From: Macrotis lagotis
Lineage: Eukaryota; Chordata; Mammalia; Peramelemorphia; Peramelidae
Direction of reading: 5' to 3'
NCBI RefSeq assembly: GCF_037893015.1
Contig: NC_133664.1
Coordinates: 122,869,887 to 122,933,886, forward strand
DNA: 64,000 bases
A program made the position numbers and the translations under genes. Of the stretch, positions 11,555 through 22,415 are shown piece after piece. The notes beneath the pieces are model-generated. The model was not told the DNA's origin, did not search any database, and saw nothing but the letters and a program-made list of their open reading frames with translations. Each line of letters begins with the position of its first letter. Position 1 is the stretch's first letter.

Positions 11555-13185
11555 TAAAAGTCCATTTCTCTCATTGTTGGATTATATTCAGTTTTACTGG
11601 ATAAATTATTCTTTACTTTGTCTTCTGGATAGTGTATTCCAAGTTCTGCTTCTGTATAGTGGTGGTTGCTAAATCTTATGTGAGCCTGACTGTGGCTCCT
11701 TTATACTTGAATTCTTTCTTTGTTTGTGGTATTTTTCCTTTAACCCGAAGGCTCTAAGTTTTGGACGTAAGATTCCTGGTGCAATGATTGAAATTTAACA
11801 AGAAGGCATACCAAGATAATTGTTTGTGCAAGATAACATTTATTAATAAAGACATGCTATCAGTGAATAAATGAGTCAATGGATTGCCTTCATTTATGCC
11901 GAAGACCCTGACTGCTCCACTTTTATGAGTTTTGAGGAGTACAAAATAAATAACAGAATAGGGGAGATGACATCATAGGATTAAGGGCAACATGATTGGT
12001 TGTAGAGATAAGTCAGAGGGAACAAAAAGTATTTATTAGTTCTAAAAGGCTGATCAGTTTTAAGATTTCTTGAAAAATGAAATTTAGATTTGTTTTTGGT
12101 CATGGCTTTCAAGTAATTATCTTCAAGCTATCTTCCAGACCACTTGTTTTTACTCTAAGAAGTTTTATATTTTCTTTTTTCTTTCTTCCTTCTTTCCTTC
12201 CTTTTTTAAAAAGTTTTTTTTTTACTTTGTTTTTAATATTTCTTATTTAATTGAGTCATTTGGCTTCTATTTATTTTGTTCTAATTTTCAAAGAATTTGT
12301 TGTTTGGACAAAATTTTTGGACCTCTTGTACCAAGCTGTTAATTCCCTTTCCTTTTCTTTTTTCCCTTAGATTTCATTTCTTTTCCAGTTTTCCCCTCTA
12401 GTGTTCTCATTTAATTTATAAAAAATGTTTTAAGCTCTTTTTAATTATTTTTTTCATCTCATTCAAAAATTTCACTTTAATTTGGACCTAACCAGTCTTT
12501 TTTTTTTTTTTTGAGGCTTTGTTTATAAATGTTCTGGAGTTATTTTCTTCTTCTGGATTTGTACCATGAACACCTCTGTCACTATGATTTTCTTTTTTAT
12601 GGTAAAATTCTTTTTTTCATTTTACTCATTTTCCAGTCTGTTTCTTGACTTTGGATTTGACATTAGGATCAGGTCATTTGTTGTTCTGTCCTGGGGCTGC
12701 TTTCTTGGAGATATTACTTTTTTTGTTTTTGTTTTTTTGTTTTTTTGTTTTAGTTTTTGCAAGGCAATGGGGTTAAGTGGCTTGCCCAAGACCTCACAGC
12801 TAGGTAATTATTATGTGTCTGAGGCCGGATTTGAACTCAGGTACTCCTGACTCCAGGGCCGGTGGTCTATCCACTGCGCCACCTAGCTGCCCTAAGATAT
12901 TGCATGTTAAATTATTTTAAGTGCTCAGGAACAGCATAGGATGGGGATCTATAAAACATCAGTACTCCCAGAGGGGTCTTGAGGTGGGAGCAAGATCTGA
13001 TTCCTTCCCCTTATCCTTACTCTGCCCCAGTCTGAACTGACCTGTGTTGATCCTGAGCTTGGTAGACTGAAGTTGGACTTGACCACTGTCAGCCAGCTGT
13101 GAAACTCTGCTTGGTTCAGAGTGACAGAGTTGTGAGTGTCCCTTTAGCCTAGAATTCCTGCCCTGGTTGATTTTCTTCAGGGTCA
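11555..13185 (-). mobile_element. HAL1-like LINE (ORF1-only), degenerate, interrupted
   Basis: Reverse-strand sequence collinear with the better preserved HAL1-like element at 45.3-47.9 kb. The ORF1 C-terminal region lies at about 11560-11800, the coiled-coil region at about 12060-12720, and a GC-richer leader at about 12900-13185. A block at about 11805-12060 does not fit and may be a separate insertion. A young SINE sits in it at 12720-12892. No open frame survives. The order and the absence of any ORF2 sequence fit HAL1 better than L1. Confidence 0.5.
12720..12892 (-). repeat. tRNA-derived SINE (WSINE1-like), full length
   Basis: Complete reverse-strand copy with a mixed T/G tail. The head complement CTGCGCCACCTAG is intact and so keeps the CpG of the CTCF-like motif. 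It is inserted into the older HAL1-like element. Confidence 0.93.
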
Positions 13186-13377
13186 GAAAAGAAGTTGGCC
13201 CTAAAACCTTACTTTATTCCTGGATTGTCACACTAGCTCCCATGAATTTAACTATCATCTCTATGCAGATGATACACACATATACAAACATAAAATCATG
13301 TATCCCTCTGACATGTGCATGCATATACACAATTATATATATGTATGTGCATATATGAATACATATGTATCTCTTAC

Positions 13378-13595
13378 TTTTATTGCCCTTTGGGCATGAT
13401 TCCAAATTGTTCTCCAGAAAGGTTGTATAAATTCACAGCTCCACCAACAATGTATTAGTGTCCCAGATTTCCCACATCCCTTACAGCATTGATCATTGTC
13501 CCTTCTGGTCATATCGGTCAGTCTGAGAGGTGTGAGGTGGTACCTCAGAAATGCTTTAATTTGCATTTCTCTAATCAGTAAAGATTTAGTCTGCT
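13378..13595 (-). mobile_element. LINE-1 ORF2 3' fragment
   Basis: The reverse-strand translation gives the zinc-knuckle-like C-terminus of L1 ORF2p (CCKGCGKSGTLIHCWWSC, then IQPFW and AIKV). The fragment is truncated at both ends, so it is a dead relic. Confidence 0.85.
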
Positions 13596-13759
13596 CTCTC
13601 TTTTGAAGGAAGTAAAACTAATTTTATGTCCCTCATAACTCTGGGGTCATTATCTGGTGAATTCTTCACTTTTGCTCAACCCAAACTTTATCACTGGGAA
13701 TTCCATCTCTCTCCTTACTTCTGCTTACTCCTTACTTCAATAACTTGCTTTTATAGGTA

Positions 13760-13905
13760 GAACCCTTTAAGATTTGCAAAGAACTTCACAATGACCAATA
13801 AATTATTATTATCATCTCCATTTTGCAAATGAGCAAGCAGTTGAGTCACATGTCAGAAGCAGGATTAGAATTCCTGTCTTCCTGAATGCATCCAGCTTTC
13901 ATCTA
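13760..13905 (-). repeat. MIR SINE fragment
   Basis: The MIR 3'-end complement AAGATTTGCAAAGAACTTCACA is followed by TTATTATCATCTCCATTTTGC and the core, ending TCCTGTCTTCCTGA. Confidence 0.7.
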
Positions 13906-13929
13906 CTGCTTCAGCTAACTGTTCTTTCT

Positions 13930-15150
13930 TTTAAAAAAAATTATTTATTTTCATCTATTTGTACATGCGTATTTCCAAGTTATAAAATTTCCCTCCACCC
14001 TCCCTTCACACCACCCTCCCCTCAACAGGGAACAGTTATGTTAGCATTTTACATACATATTGCATATTACAAATTAGTAATTTTTTGGCAGGAGGAATTA
14101 GGATTAAGGGAAAGAGATACATATGAGATAATTTTTATAAAATGCTCATCAGATCAGAAGGTTTTTTTTTTTTTTTACTGTGTGTTTTGTTTTGTTTTTC
14201 TTCCTCTGGTTGGGGATAATATAATCCATAACCAGTTAAATAGAGTTGTCTCTGAACTGTTGAGAGGAGTTGCTTCCTTCAAGATCATTCATCTCATAAT
14301 GTTGTTGATGTGTACATTGTTCTCTTGATTCTACTCCCTTTGCGCAACATCAGATCCCATAAGTCATTCCATGAGCCGCCCATTTATTATTTCTTATAGA
14401 ACAATAATATTCCATAGTATTCGTGTATCATAACTTGTTTAGCCATTCCCCAGTTGATGGGCATCCCCTCAATTTCCAATTCTTTGCCACTACAAAAATT
14501 GCTGCTATGAATATTTTGGAACATATAGAACTTTTCCCAGTTTTTATAATTTCTTCTGGATATAGTCCTGGAATTAGAATTGCTAGGTCAAAGGTAATGA
14601 AAAGTTTTATTGCTCTCCAGAAAGGTTGGATCCATTCACAACTCCACCAGCAATGCTTCAATGTCCCAGTCCTCTCACAACCTCTCCTTTTTCCCATCTG
14701 GACTAATCTAATAGGTGTGAGATGATACCTCATTGTTGCTTTAATTCGCATTTCTCTTATCAATAGTGATTTGGAGCATTTTTTATATGATTATATTTAG
14801 CTTTAATTTCTTCATTTGAAAACTACCTCTACATATCCTTTGACCATTTATCAATTAGGGAATGACTTGTGATCTTATAAATTTGATGCAATTCTCTCAA
14901 TATTTTAGAATTGAGACCTCTATCAGAATTTCTGTTGTGAAGCTTATTTCCCAGCTTTCTACTTTTCTTCTAATTTTGGCAGCACTGATTTTATTAGTGC
15001 AATATCTTTTTAATTTAATATAGTCAAATCATTTATTTTGTTGTTTGTAATGTGCTCTAATTCTTGTTTGGTCATAAATTTATCCCTTTTCCATAGATCA
15101 GATAGATAGAGTATTTTTTGTTTTATTAATTTATCTATGGTATCGCTCTT
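13930..15150 (-). mobile_element. LINE-1 3' part (ORF2 end and 3'UTR)
   Basis: A longer 5'-truncated reverse-strand L1. The translation at 14763-14428 shows the ORF2p C-terminus: GTLKHCWWSCEWIQPFW, then LILIPGLYPEE (IGLYPEE-like), then SKIFIAAIFVVAKNWK. The 3'UTR occupies about 13930-14330 and ends with C-rich DNA (complement of the G-rich L1 3'UTR). Earlier ORF2 sequence extends to about 15150. Frames are broken, so it is not mobile. Confidence 0.85.
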
Positions 15151-15309
15151 TATGACTATAGCTGTTCAAGGACAATCTTCAGAATTTACTTACTAATATG
15201 CCCAACTTTTAATGTTCTTCCTCTCAAACTACATAGAGTTTAACAACTTTGTATACATTTGTATTTAGTTAATTTCTATTTATGCTGTTTATATATGTCT
15301 TTGTTTTCC

Positions 15310-15420
15310 TCATTAGAATGTAAATTCCTTGTGGATAAGGATTATTTCCATTCTTTGAATTTGTGTCACCAAAGTACAGCACACAATAAGTTCTTAATAA
15401 ATGCTTATTGTTCTATTCAA
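15310..15420 (+). repeat. L2 LINE 3' end
   Basis: Typical L2 terminus: TTAGAATGTAAATTCCTTGT, then AAGGATTATTTCC, then TAAGTTCTTAATAAATGCTT. Confidence 0.75.
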
Positions 15421-16940
15421 ACATATTTGTAAACATATACTTTGCTATGCTTAAAAACATAACCAAGATGCAGTGACTTCCTGGACAGCTTCCTTAACAC
15501 ATCAAAAATAAAAGACAATTGTACAACTTTCTTTAATTTGATGGTTTGTCTTTCTTCCAGGTACCATTTCAAAAGGCATAAGAGCATTTTGTGAGTACTG
15601 CTATTCCTGGGTGTCAGAAACAGAATAGAAGGATAATAATAGCTTACATTTATATAACATTTATTATAAAGCATTCAGCTATAGGTACTTGCCTATGAAA
15701 ATTCATTTTTAGGCTTTTTCTACCTTTGAAAGGGCAAAAATAGTAGGCCAAGAAAGAAATCATCAAATGGTATTTAAATGCTTGGATGTACATGAGACTA
15801 CGAACCAAGGTTCTACTGAATAGAATCCATCTGCCATAGCATAAAGATACCCTTTGTTGTCTAGGTTGATTTTTTTTTTTCCTTCTAAAGAACTTGAAGG
15901 CATATTTTGCCACTAAAAAACCTCAACTGTTTGATGAGGCAGTGTGATGTAGTGGAAAGTGCCCTGAATCCATTGCTCCAGTGAGTTTGAAGTTTTATTT
16001 GCTACATCAAAGCAGAACTCAGAACCATGAACATCTTTGCCTTGTAGCAAAAATAGAAAGGAGAAGAATAGGAAGGGAATAGGCCATAGAAGAGGTATCA
16101 AAACACATGGCTCAAGTGTCCCAATCCTGGCAGCAAAACTATTGTGCACAACCTGAAATAGATTAAAATATAATTGGGAAAATTTGACAAGTAAAAATTC
16201 AATATACCATTGATAATGTTAATTTTTGGTTTTACAAGTAAACATGGGACCACAGGAATCCTTATACATGGTTTGGGGGCCCATTTGCATTTGACACTAC
16301 TGCTTTATACTATATTACCATCCTTTTTTCCTCCCTCCCCCCTATCTTAAACATGGAACTCTTAGCATTGGAATAGAAATATATGTAACCCCTATGTAAA
16401 AGATTCTTTTCTGAAAAAAAAAGGGCCTAACTATTCTTTGCAGGATTTCTCAGTCTTCTTGTTCTTATTCCCTAGCTAGATAACCTGAAAACTTCAGTGT
16501 CTGGGCACATCTCATTTGTCCCCATGGGTTATTGTCACTTCAACTTCCTTTATAAGCACAAAGACTCATAAAACCCCAAACCTGCATTTATTAAGAAGTT
16601 AAAGGAAACAAATAAAACTCGTGTCTGAGCTCATGAATAATAACAATACTCATCATTAAGCAGTCATCCACTTAGAAGCCCATAAAGTCACATAGTGTTA
16701 CTTTGGGTCAGGCTCCCCCTTGGGAGATTGCTTCTTTAGCTATGTTGCATAGTACTGTTAAGTATAAAGTTAGGACCCTGGATGGCTTCTAGAAAATAGT
16801 GAAGGACTTTTCCTTTTCCTAGCGAATCAACACTCTAAGTTATCTATTATACCACAGTGTGGTTACTATCCAAAACATACCACCAAACTAGAATTTCTCT
16901 ACTACTGAAGCCTTTTCTTATATTGTAATTTCTTTTGCTC
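15421..16940. other. Intergenic, no gene seen
   Basis: Unique AT-rich sequence. A short degenerate tRNA-SINE-like piece (TGTAGTGGAAAGTGCCCTGA, near 15949) is the only repeat I could suggest. Confidence 0.45.
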
Positions 16941-16943
16941 TTT

Positions 16944-17143
16944 CTAGGTAGCTGGACCTGGAGTCAGGATTCATCTTCCTGAGTTCAGATCTGGCCTCAG
17001 ACACTTAGTTGTATGGCTTTGGGCTAGTCAGTAAAATGGATACAGTAAAATGAGCCAGGGAAAGAAAAGGCAAACCAATCTAATAACCTATGCTAAGAAA
17101 ACCCCAAAGGGGTCTCAAAAATTCAGATATTATTGAACAACAG
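16944..17143 (+). repeat. MAR1-like SINE
   Basis: A diverged MAR1-type SINE. The tRNA-like part is GTAGCTGGACCTGGAGTCAG; then AAAATGAGCCAGGGAAAG, AAGAAAACCCCAAAGGGGTC and TATTGAACAACAGTG follow. The tail is the RTE-like end that marks MAR1. Confidence 0.75.
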
Positions 17144-17429
17144 TGTGGCTCCTGGCCTCCAAACAAAAAAGAACTCATAGGGATTTTGAGGCATCTTTTT
17201 TTTTCTTGTGCCTTGCAAGCTATGCTGATTTGTGCTAACTTATCATAGTTTATTTACACTGCAAATAATATTTACCTACTTGTCAGGATCCCTTGCCATT
17301 CTAGAGGTTAGAGGGCAGACCACATACTCTCCCCAGCTATCCCTCAGATACTACAGTTTCCCTACCACAGGAAGCTGCATATAGTTATTCAAATTATTTG
17401 AGGATATTCTCTAAAACACTTTGGGGATG

Positions 17430-19440
17430 GAAGAACCATATACACATATTCAACTCCCTATCCTACCAACCTGGTTTATGATGTAGAGGAATATTATTGC
17501 ATTAAAATAAACAATGAATATGAAGAATTCAAAGAAATATGAAAAGATGGATTCAGAGTATGATGAGTACAACCAAGAGTATACAGCCTTGATCAGGAAA
17601 AGAACCTTGACCTCATTTTTAAAGAAATACTACAGGAAAACTGCCCTAATATCTTAGAAGCAGAGGGCAAAATAGAAATTGAGAGAATCCACCAATCTCA
17701 CCTGGAAAGAGACCCCCCCAAAAAAACCTTCCAGGAATATTACAGTCAAGTTCCAGAACTCCCAAGTCAAAGAGAAAATACTACAAGCAGCCAGAAGGAC
17801 ACAATTCAAATATCATGGAGCTGCAGTTGGGATCACACAGGACTTAGCAGAAACTACATTAAGAGCTCATAGGGCTTGGAATATAATATTCTGGAAGGCA
17901 AAAGAGCTTGGAATGCAACCGAGAATCAACTACCCAGCAAAACTGAACATCCTCTTCCAGGGAAAAAGATGGGCTTTCAGTGAACCAGGGGAATTTCAAA
18001 TGTTCCTGTTGAAAAGACCAAAGCTGAATAGAAAGTTTGGCCTTCAAATACAGGACTCATGGGGGACTTAATGATGATGAATTGCATGTATTCCTGCATA
18101 GAAAAATGATACTGATAATACTCATACTAAACTCATTTAATAGAGCAGGTAAAAGGAGCTGAACTGGAGAGAACTGAATCAGAAGATTATAATATATTGT
18201 AAAAATGGAGTTAATGGCTAAAAGGGAAATGCACTGGGAGTAAGAGAAAGGAGAGGTGGAATAGGCTAAGATATTTCGTACATGTTTTATTGATTGATTG
18301 ATTGATTGATTTTTCAATGAGCTTTTGTAATGATATGGGAGGGGCAAAGGCAAGGAGGAATGAGGGAACCTTCACTCCCATCAGAGATGGCTCAGAGAGG
18401 AAACAGTATAGACATCTAGAGTAAAAAGGAGAGAAGGGGGAAAGGTGGAAGGGGGGGGGGGATGTGCCTTATAGAGGAAAAGGTAGATCATAGGAGAGAA
18501 CAGTCAGATATAACACATTTTCTTTTTTACTTCTTGCAAGGGGCTGGGATTTATTGGCCTGTCTGGGACCATGGGGCTGCGTGGTTGCTGAGTCTCAGGG
18601 GTGGTATGTGGGCTCAGGGCCTCTTGGCCCCAGGACTGGTGATCAGTCCGCTGTGCTACTCAGTCATCCTTCAACCCATTTTAGAAGAGGGAACAGAGTG
18701 AAAGGAGAGAGAAAATATAAAATATGGTAGTGGGGCGGAATGGATGGAGGGAATTACAATCAGCAACAGCAACAGTACAAAAATATGGAAGTAACTTCTA
18801 CGGTGGACTTATCACAAAGAATGTGATCCACCCAAGACAGAGTTGATGGTATCAGAACACAGACTGAAACATTTTTTCCCCTTTACTTTATTTCGCATGA
18901 GGGTCTATATTTTTTGGGGGAAGGGGGTAATATGTTTACTCTTAAAAAAAGAATATTTTAGTGATGTATAAAAAAATCACTTGTACAAAAATATTCATAG
19001 CAGCTCTATTTGTGTTGGCAAAGAACTGGAAATTAATGTAAATGTACTTCAATTGGGGAATGGCTTAACAAGATGTGGTATATATATAGGATGTAACACA
19101 ATTGTTCTATTAGAAGCCAGGAGGGATGGGAATTCAAGGAAGCCAGGAAAGATTTGCATGGAGTGATGCTGAATGAGGTGAGCAGAACCAGAGGAACATT
19201 GTGCACCCTGGCAGCAGCATAGGGGAGATGACCAACCTGGATGGACTTGCTCATTCCAATAGTGCAACAATCAGGCACAATACCTTATTTTTCTTCCTTA
19301 GGGATATGATTTCTCTCTCATCACATTCAACTTAGATCAATATATACCATGGAAACAATGTAAAGACTAGAAGACTGCCTTCTGTGAGGTGTGGGGGGAG
19401 GGAAGCAAGATTAGGGGAAAAACTGTAAAAAATTCAAAAT
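17430..19440 (+). mobile_element. HAL1-like ORF1 element joined to an L1 3' end
   Basis: From about 17590 to 18070 the DNA reads as the C-terminal half of an L1-type ORF1 protein: KEILQENCPNILEAEGKIEI, a frameshift near the C run at 17712, VKFQNSQVKEKILQAARR, then QPRINYPAKLNILFQGKRW. It ends with a stop near 18068 and no ORF2 start follows. About 18070-18950 is a non-coding tail also present in the 45.3-47.9 kb element. From about 18960 the sequence changes to the L1 ORF2 C-terminus (ACAAAAATATTCATAGCAGC) and L1 3'UTR, ending at a poly(A)-like CAAAATAAA. Bases 17430-17590 may be an older L1 end. This may be a hybrid or two adjacent insertions; see findings. Confidence 0.6.
18288..18312. repeat. 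(TTGA)n microsatellite
   Basis: Six TTGA/ATTG units in tandem inside the HAL1-like tail. Confidence 0.85.
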
Positions 19441-19443
19441 AAA

Positions 19444-19627
19444 GGGCAGCTAGGTGGTACAGTGGATAGAGCACCGGCCCTGGAGTCAGGAGTACCTGAG
19501 TTCAAATTTGACCTCAGACACTTAATAATTACCTAGCTGTGTGGCCTTGGGCAAGCCACTTAAACCCATTGCCTTGCAAAAACCTAAAAAAAAAAATTAA
19601 AAAAAAAATAAAAAAATTAATAAAAAT
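19444..19627 (+). repeat. tRNA-derived SINE (WSINE1-like), full length
   Basis: Complete plus-strand copy with head GGGCAGCTAGGTGGTACAG and a long A-rich tail (about 19589-19627) broken by T residues. It is inserted directly after the end of the L1/HAL1 element. Confidence 0.93.
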
Positions 19628-19659
19628 TTGAAACTTTATTTAAATTTCTTTTAAAATGC

Positions 19660-19835
19660 CAGTTTTGAATTTAGAGGACTGAGTATAAAACATACTTCCC
19701 TCTTAGCAACAGAGATGTGATAGCCTACAAGTTTGAAGTGAGGAATACATTAGCAATGTATTGGTTTGTTTTATAGTTATTGGGAAATTATAGCAATGTG
19801 GGAATATTTTAATTTTAAGTACAACTTGATGGGCT
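19660..19835 (+). repeat. Old L1 3'UTR-like fragment
   Basis: The pattern ACATACTTCCCTCTTAGCAA, CAGAGATGTGATAG and TTGGTTTGTTTTATAGTTAT resembles the marsupial L1 3'UTR seen at 22.7-22.9 kb. A clearly related copy lies at 20592-20760. Confidence 0.45.
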
Positions 19836-20120
19836 CCCTGTCACTACAAATAGCATTAGTGACAATTTCTGAATTTTCCCAAATTGGTGAAGGATAGAGG
19901 AGGTCCTACTGTTAAGTTCCCTTAATCATCTGAACTATCTTTTTCTTATGGGGTAATGCTAGAACTATAATGTATGCATCAACACTTCATTATTTGGATG
20001 ATCTAAAGATTAGGATTAGAAAATGTAGAAGCCAATGAAAATTTTTACAAGGTTTGAAAATTGATCACAGAGATCTATTACTCAAAATGGTAGTTATGTT
20101 GACTTTTAAGAAGAATCATT

Positions 20121-20283
20121 GGGTGGCTAGGTGGCGTAGTGGTTAAAGCACCAGCCCTGGAGTCAGGAGTACCTGGGTTCAACTGCAGTCTCAGACACTT
20201 AATAATTACCTAGCTATGTGGCCTTGGGCAAGCCACTTAACCCCGTTTGCCTTGCAAAACCCTAAAAAAAAAAAAAAAAAAAA
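20121..20283 (+). repeat. tRNA-derived SINE (WSINE1-like), full length
   Basis: Complete plus-strand copy with a pure A tail. It is flanked by the 10-base repeat AAGAATCATT at 20111-20120 and 20284-20293. Confidence 0.94.
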
Positions 20284-20298
20284 AAGAATCATTAAGAG

Positions 20299-20418
20299 AG
20301 GCGGCTAGGTGGCGCAGTGGATAAAGCACAGGCCCTGGAACTTAATAATTACCTGGCTGTGTGGCCTTGGGCAAGCCACTTAACCCCATTTGCCTTGCAA
20401 AAACCTAAAAAAAAAAAA
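20299..20418 (+). repeat. tRNA-derived SINE (WSINE1-like), internally deleted
   Basis: The head GCGGCTAGGTGGCGCAGTGG and the 3' half are intact, but roughly 35-40 bases between the A- and B-box regions are missing, so Pol III transcription is unlikely. The same 10 bases as its neighbour flank it (20284-20293 and 20418-20427), giving three copies of one target sequence. Confidence 0.92.
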
Positions 20419-20591
20419 GAATCATTAATATTGTTAAAATTTAAATAATTAACCTTTCAAATTGTTTTTTTAATGTATAGCATTTATATTCCTGAAATTA
20501 TTATAGAACTACATTAAGACTTTTTTTCTTTTTAAAGGAAAAACAACTTAAAACACATAAGAACCCAGATCATTTCAATCATCAATTATCT

Positions 20592-20760
20592 CCAGAGGAC
20601 TGATTCTAAAACATACTTCCCTCTTAGCAGTAGAGAGGTGATAGACTACAGGTTTGGAATAATGAATACATTGACAATGTATTAGTTTGTTTTGTAGTTA
20701 TTAGGAAATGATGGCAATTTAAGAACATCAATAAAATACTAAAATAAAAATGAATTAAAG
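20592..20760 (+). repeat. Old L1 3'UTR-like fragment, related to 19660-19835
   Basis: It shares GAGGACTGA, then AAAACATACTTCCCTCTTAG, then GAGGTGATAGACTAC and TTAGTTTGTTTTGTAGTTAT with the segment about 920 bases upstream. Either two related L1 tails inserted, or one segment was duplicated. Confidence 0.45.
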
Positions 20761-20865
20761 TGCAATTTGCTGTTTTCTATTCCAATTATTCTAATATTCC
20801 AGGAGAGAATTAGAGGATTAATTATGTTTAAATTGATGACTTTTTCTCCTTACCTTTGCCCTTGC

Positions 20866-20891
20866 TACTACTACTACTATTATTACTACTT
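20866..20891. repeat. (CTA)n short microsatellite
   Basis: Imperfect CTA/TTA trinucleotide run of about eight units in unique sequence. Confidence 0.8.
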
Positions 20892-22015
20892 GCATAAATT
20901 GATATTTGAAGTGATTTCTCTAAGAAAGGGAGAAATACAACTAGTGCATACTTTGGAAATTTTCTATTTGGCAAGAGCATCATAAACAAAAGGAAAAAAA
21001 ACAAATTCTTTAATTTTTAGTGTTATTGCCTACTTTCTTGTGATATTGGATCTGAGTCTATTGCTGAACAAAAAAGAGAAATTTCTATTTTTATGGTAAA
21101 CCAGCAACACCTAGTGTCTATACATATTTCAGCAGTAGATTATTTTTAGGATACTGTCCTAAAGGTCCAAGGGAAAGAATGGGAGAGGGGTGAGCGTCAG
21201 CACAGTAGCTAATTCTGGAAAAAGGACATCTTACACTGTTGAGATAGGAAGGAGATCTCAGAGCTAGGTCTTCCTCTCTGGTTACAGGGAAAGACTGGGG
21301 AAATAGAACAGGGACTTTTCTCTACTTTTTTTAGGCCCAGGTCCTAGTACCTGGCATCAGTTAGCACATAAGCATCTAACACACACACATACATACACAT
21401 ATATGATATATAATATATATGTGTGTGTATATATACATATGATTGTCTGCACATGGGATTCAGAGAGATGATGGTACAATCCTGACCCTGGAGTAGCTGG
21501 AAAGATAGGATTCCATGGGAGACAAATATGCCATGATATATACTCGTAGAATTCAAAGCAGAGACTTAGCCAGTCATTGACTGAGAACATTAGGGCTTTT
21601 CTTTAACAAACAATAAATTATCTTGGAAACAGCACCATGTTAGGAGTCAGATAAGCTGAGTTTGAATCTTCATTTATTAGCTATGTGACTTTGAACCAGT
21701 TACTTCTTTTTTGGGGTGTGGGGGGGTCTTAAGGTTTTTATCTGTAAAAGGAGGGACTTGAACTATGGAAGAGATACTTAATGTTCTGCATTTTATTAGG
21801 TTTGTATCTAAAATTGTGACTGTGAGACAATGTATGTGTGTATGTATGTATACATATATATTCATGTTTCATATTTCTAATAGTGGAAAAGGGCTTGGAG
21901 TGTTTCAATTATTTCCACAGAACTGCACACAAAAAGTCAACAAACCATGTCTGCCAGTAAAAACACTACCTCTAAAGAGTTAAAATATATTAATAAAGGG
22001 CCTTTATGTACAAAA
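20892..22015. other. Intergenic, mostly unassigned
   Basis: No gene is seen. It includes short TA/CA-rich runs at about 21380-21445 and 21830-21865, and a diverged MIR-like piece at about 21625-21770 (GGAGTCAGATAAGCTGAGTT, TAGCTATGTGACTTTG, AAAGGAGGGACTTGAAC). Confidence 0.5.
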
Positions 22016-22415
22016 ATGGGGAAGTTAGGTGGCTTAGTGAATAGAGTGTCAGGCTTGGGGTAAGGAAGACTCATTTTCCTGAGTTTAATTCCAGGGGGCA
22101 GCTAGGTGGCACAGTGGACAGATAACCTGCTCTGGAGTTAGGAGGACTTGCATTCAAATGTGGCTTCAGACACTTAATAATTACCTAGCTGTGTGACCTT
22201 GGGCAAGTCATTTAACCCCATAGCCTTGCACAAACAAACAACCCCCCCCCAATAAATCTAGTCTCAGACATACTGTTTGACCCTGTGCATTTAGCTCAGT
22301 TTGCCTCAGTTTCCTTATTTGTAAAATGAACTTGATAAAGAAATAACAAACCACTCTAGCATCTTTGCCAAGAAAACCCAAATGGGGTCAGACATGATTG
22401 AAAAACAACTGAACA
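22016..22415 (+). repeat. MAR1-like SINE interrupted by a younger SINE
   Basis: The left part (22016-22094) is a diverged SINE head (AGTTAGGTGGCTTAGTGAAT). The right part (22248-22415) continues the same element with TCAGACATACTGTTTGACCC, CAGTTTCCTTATTTGTAAAA, TTTGCCAAGAAAACC, CAAATGGGGTCAGACATGAT and AACAACTGAACAA. The WSINE1-like copy at 22095-22247 sits between them. Confidence 0.8.
22095..22247 (+). repeat. tRNA-derived SINE (WSINE1-like), nested in a MAR1 copy
   Basis: Complete plus-strand copy (GGGGCAGCTAGGTGGCACAG to GCCTTGCACAAAC) inside an older MAR1-like SINE. The nesting gives relative age: MAR1 first, this SINE later. Confidence 0.92.

Noticed and set aside
17679..18071. 130-codon frame as a host gene
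   Set aside because: Its sequence (KEKILQAARR, RINYPAKLNILFQGKRW) is that of an L1-type ORF1 protein, and a homologous frame occurs in another repeat copy at 46256-46438.
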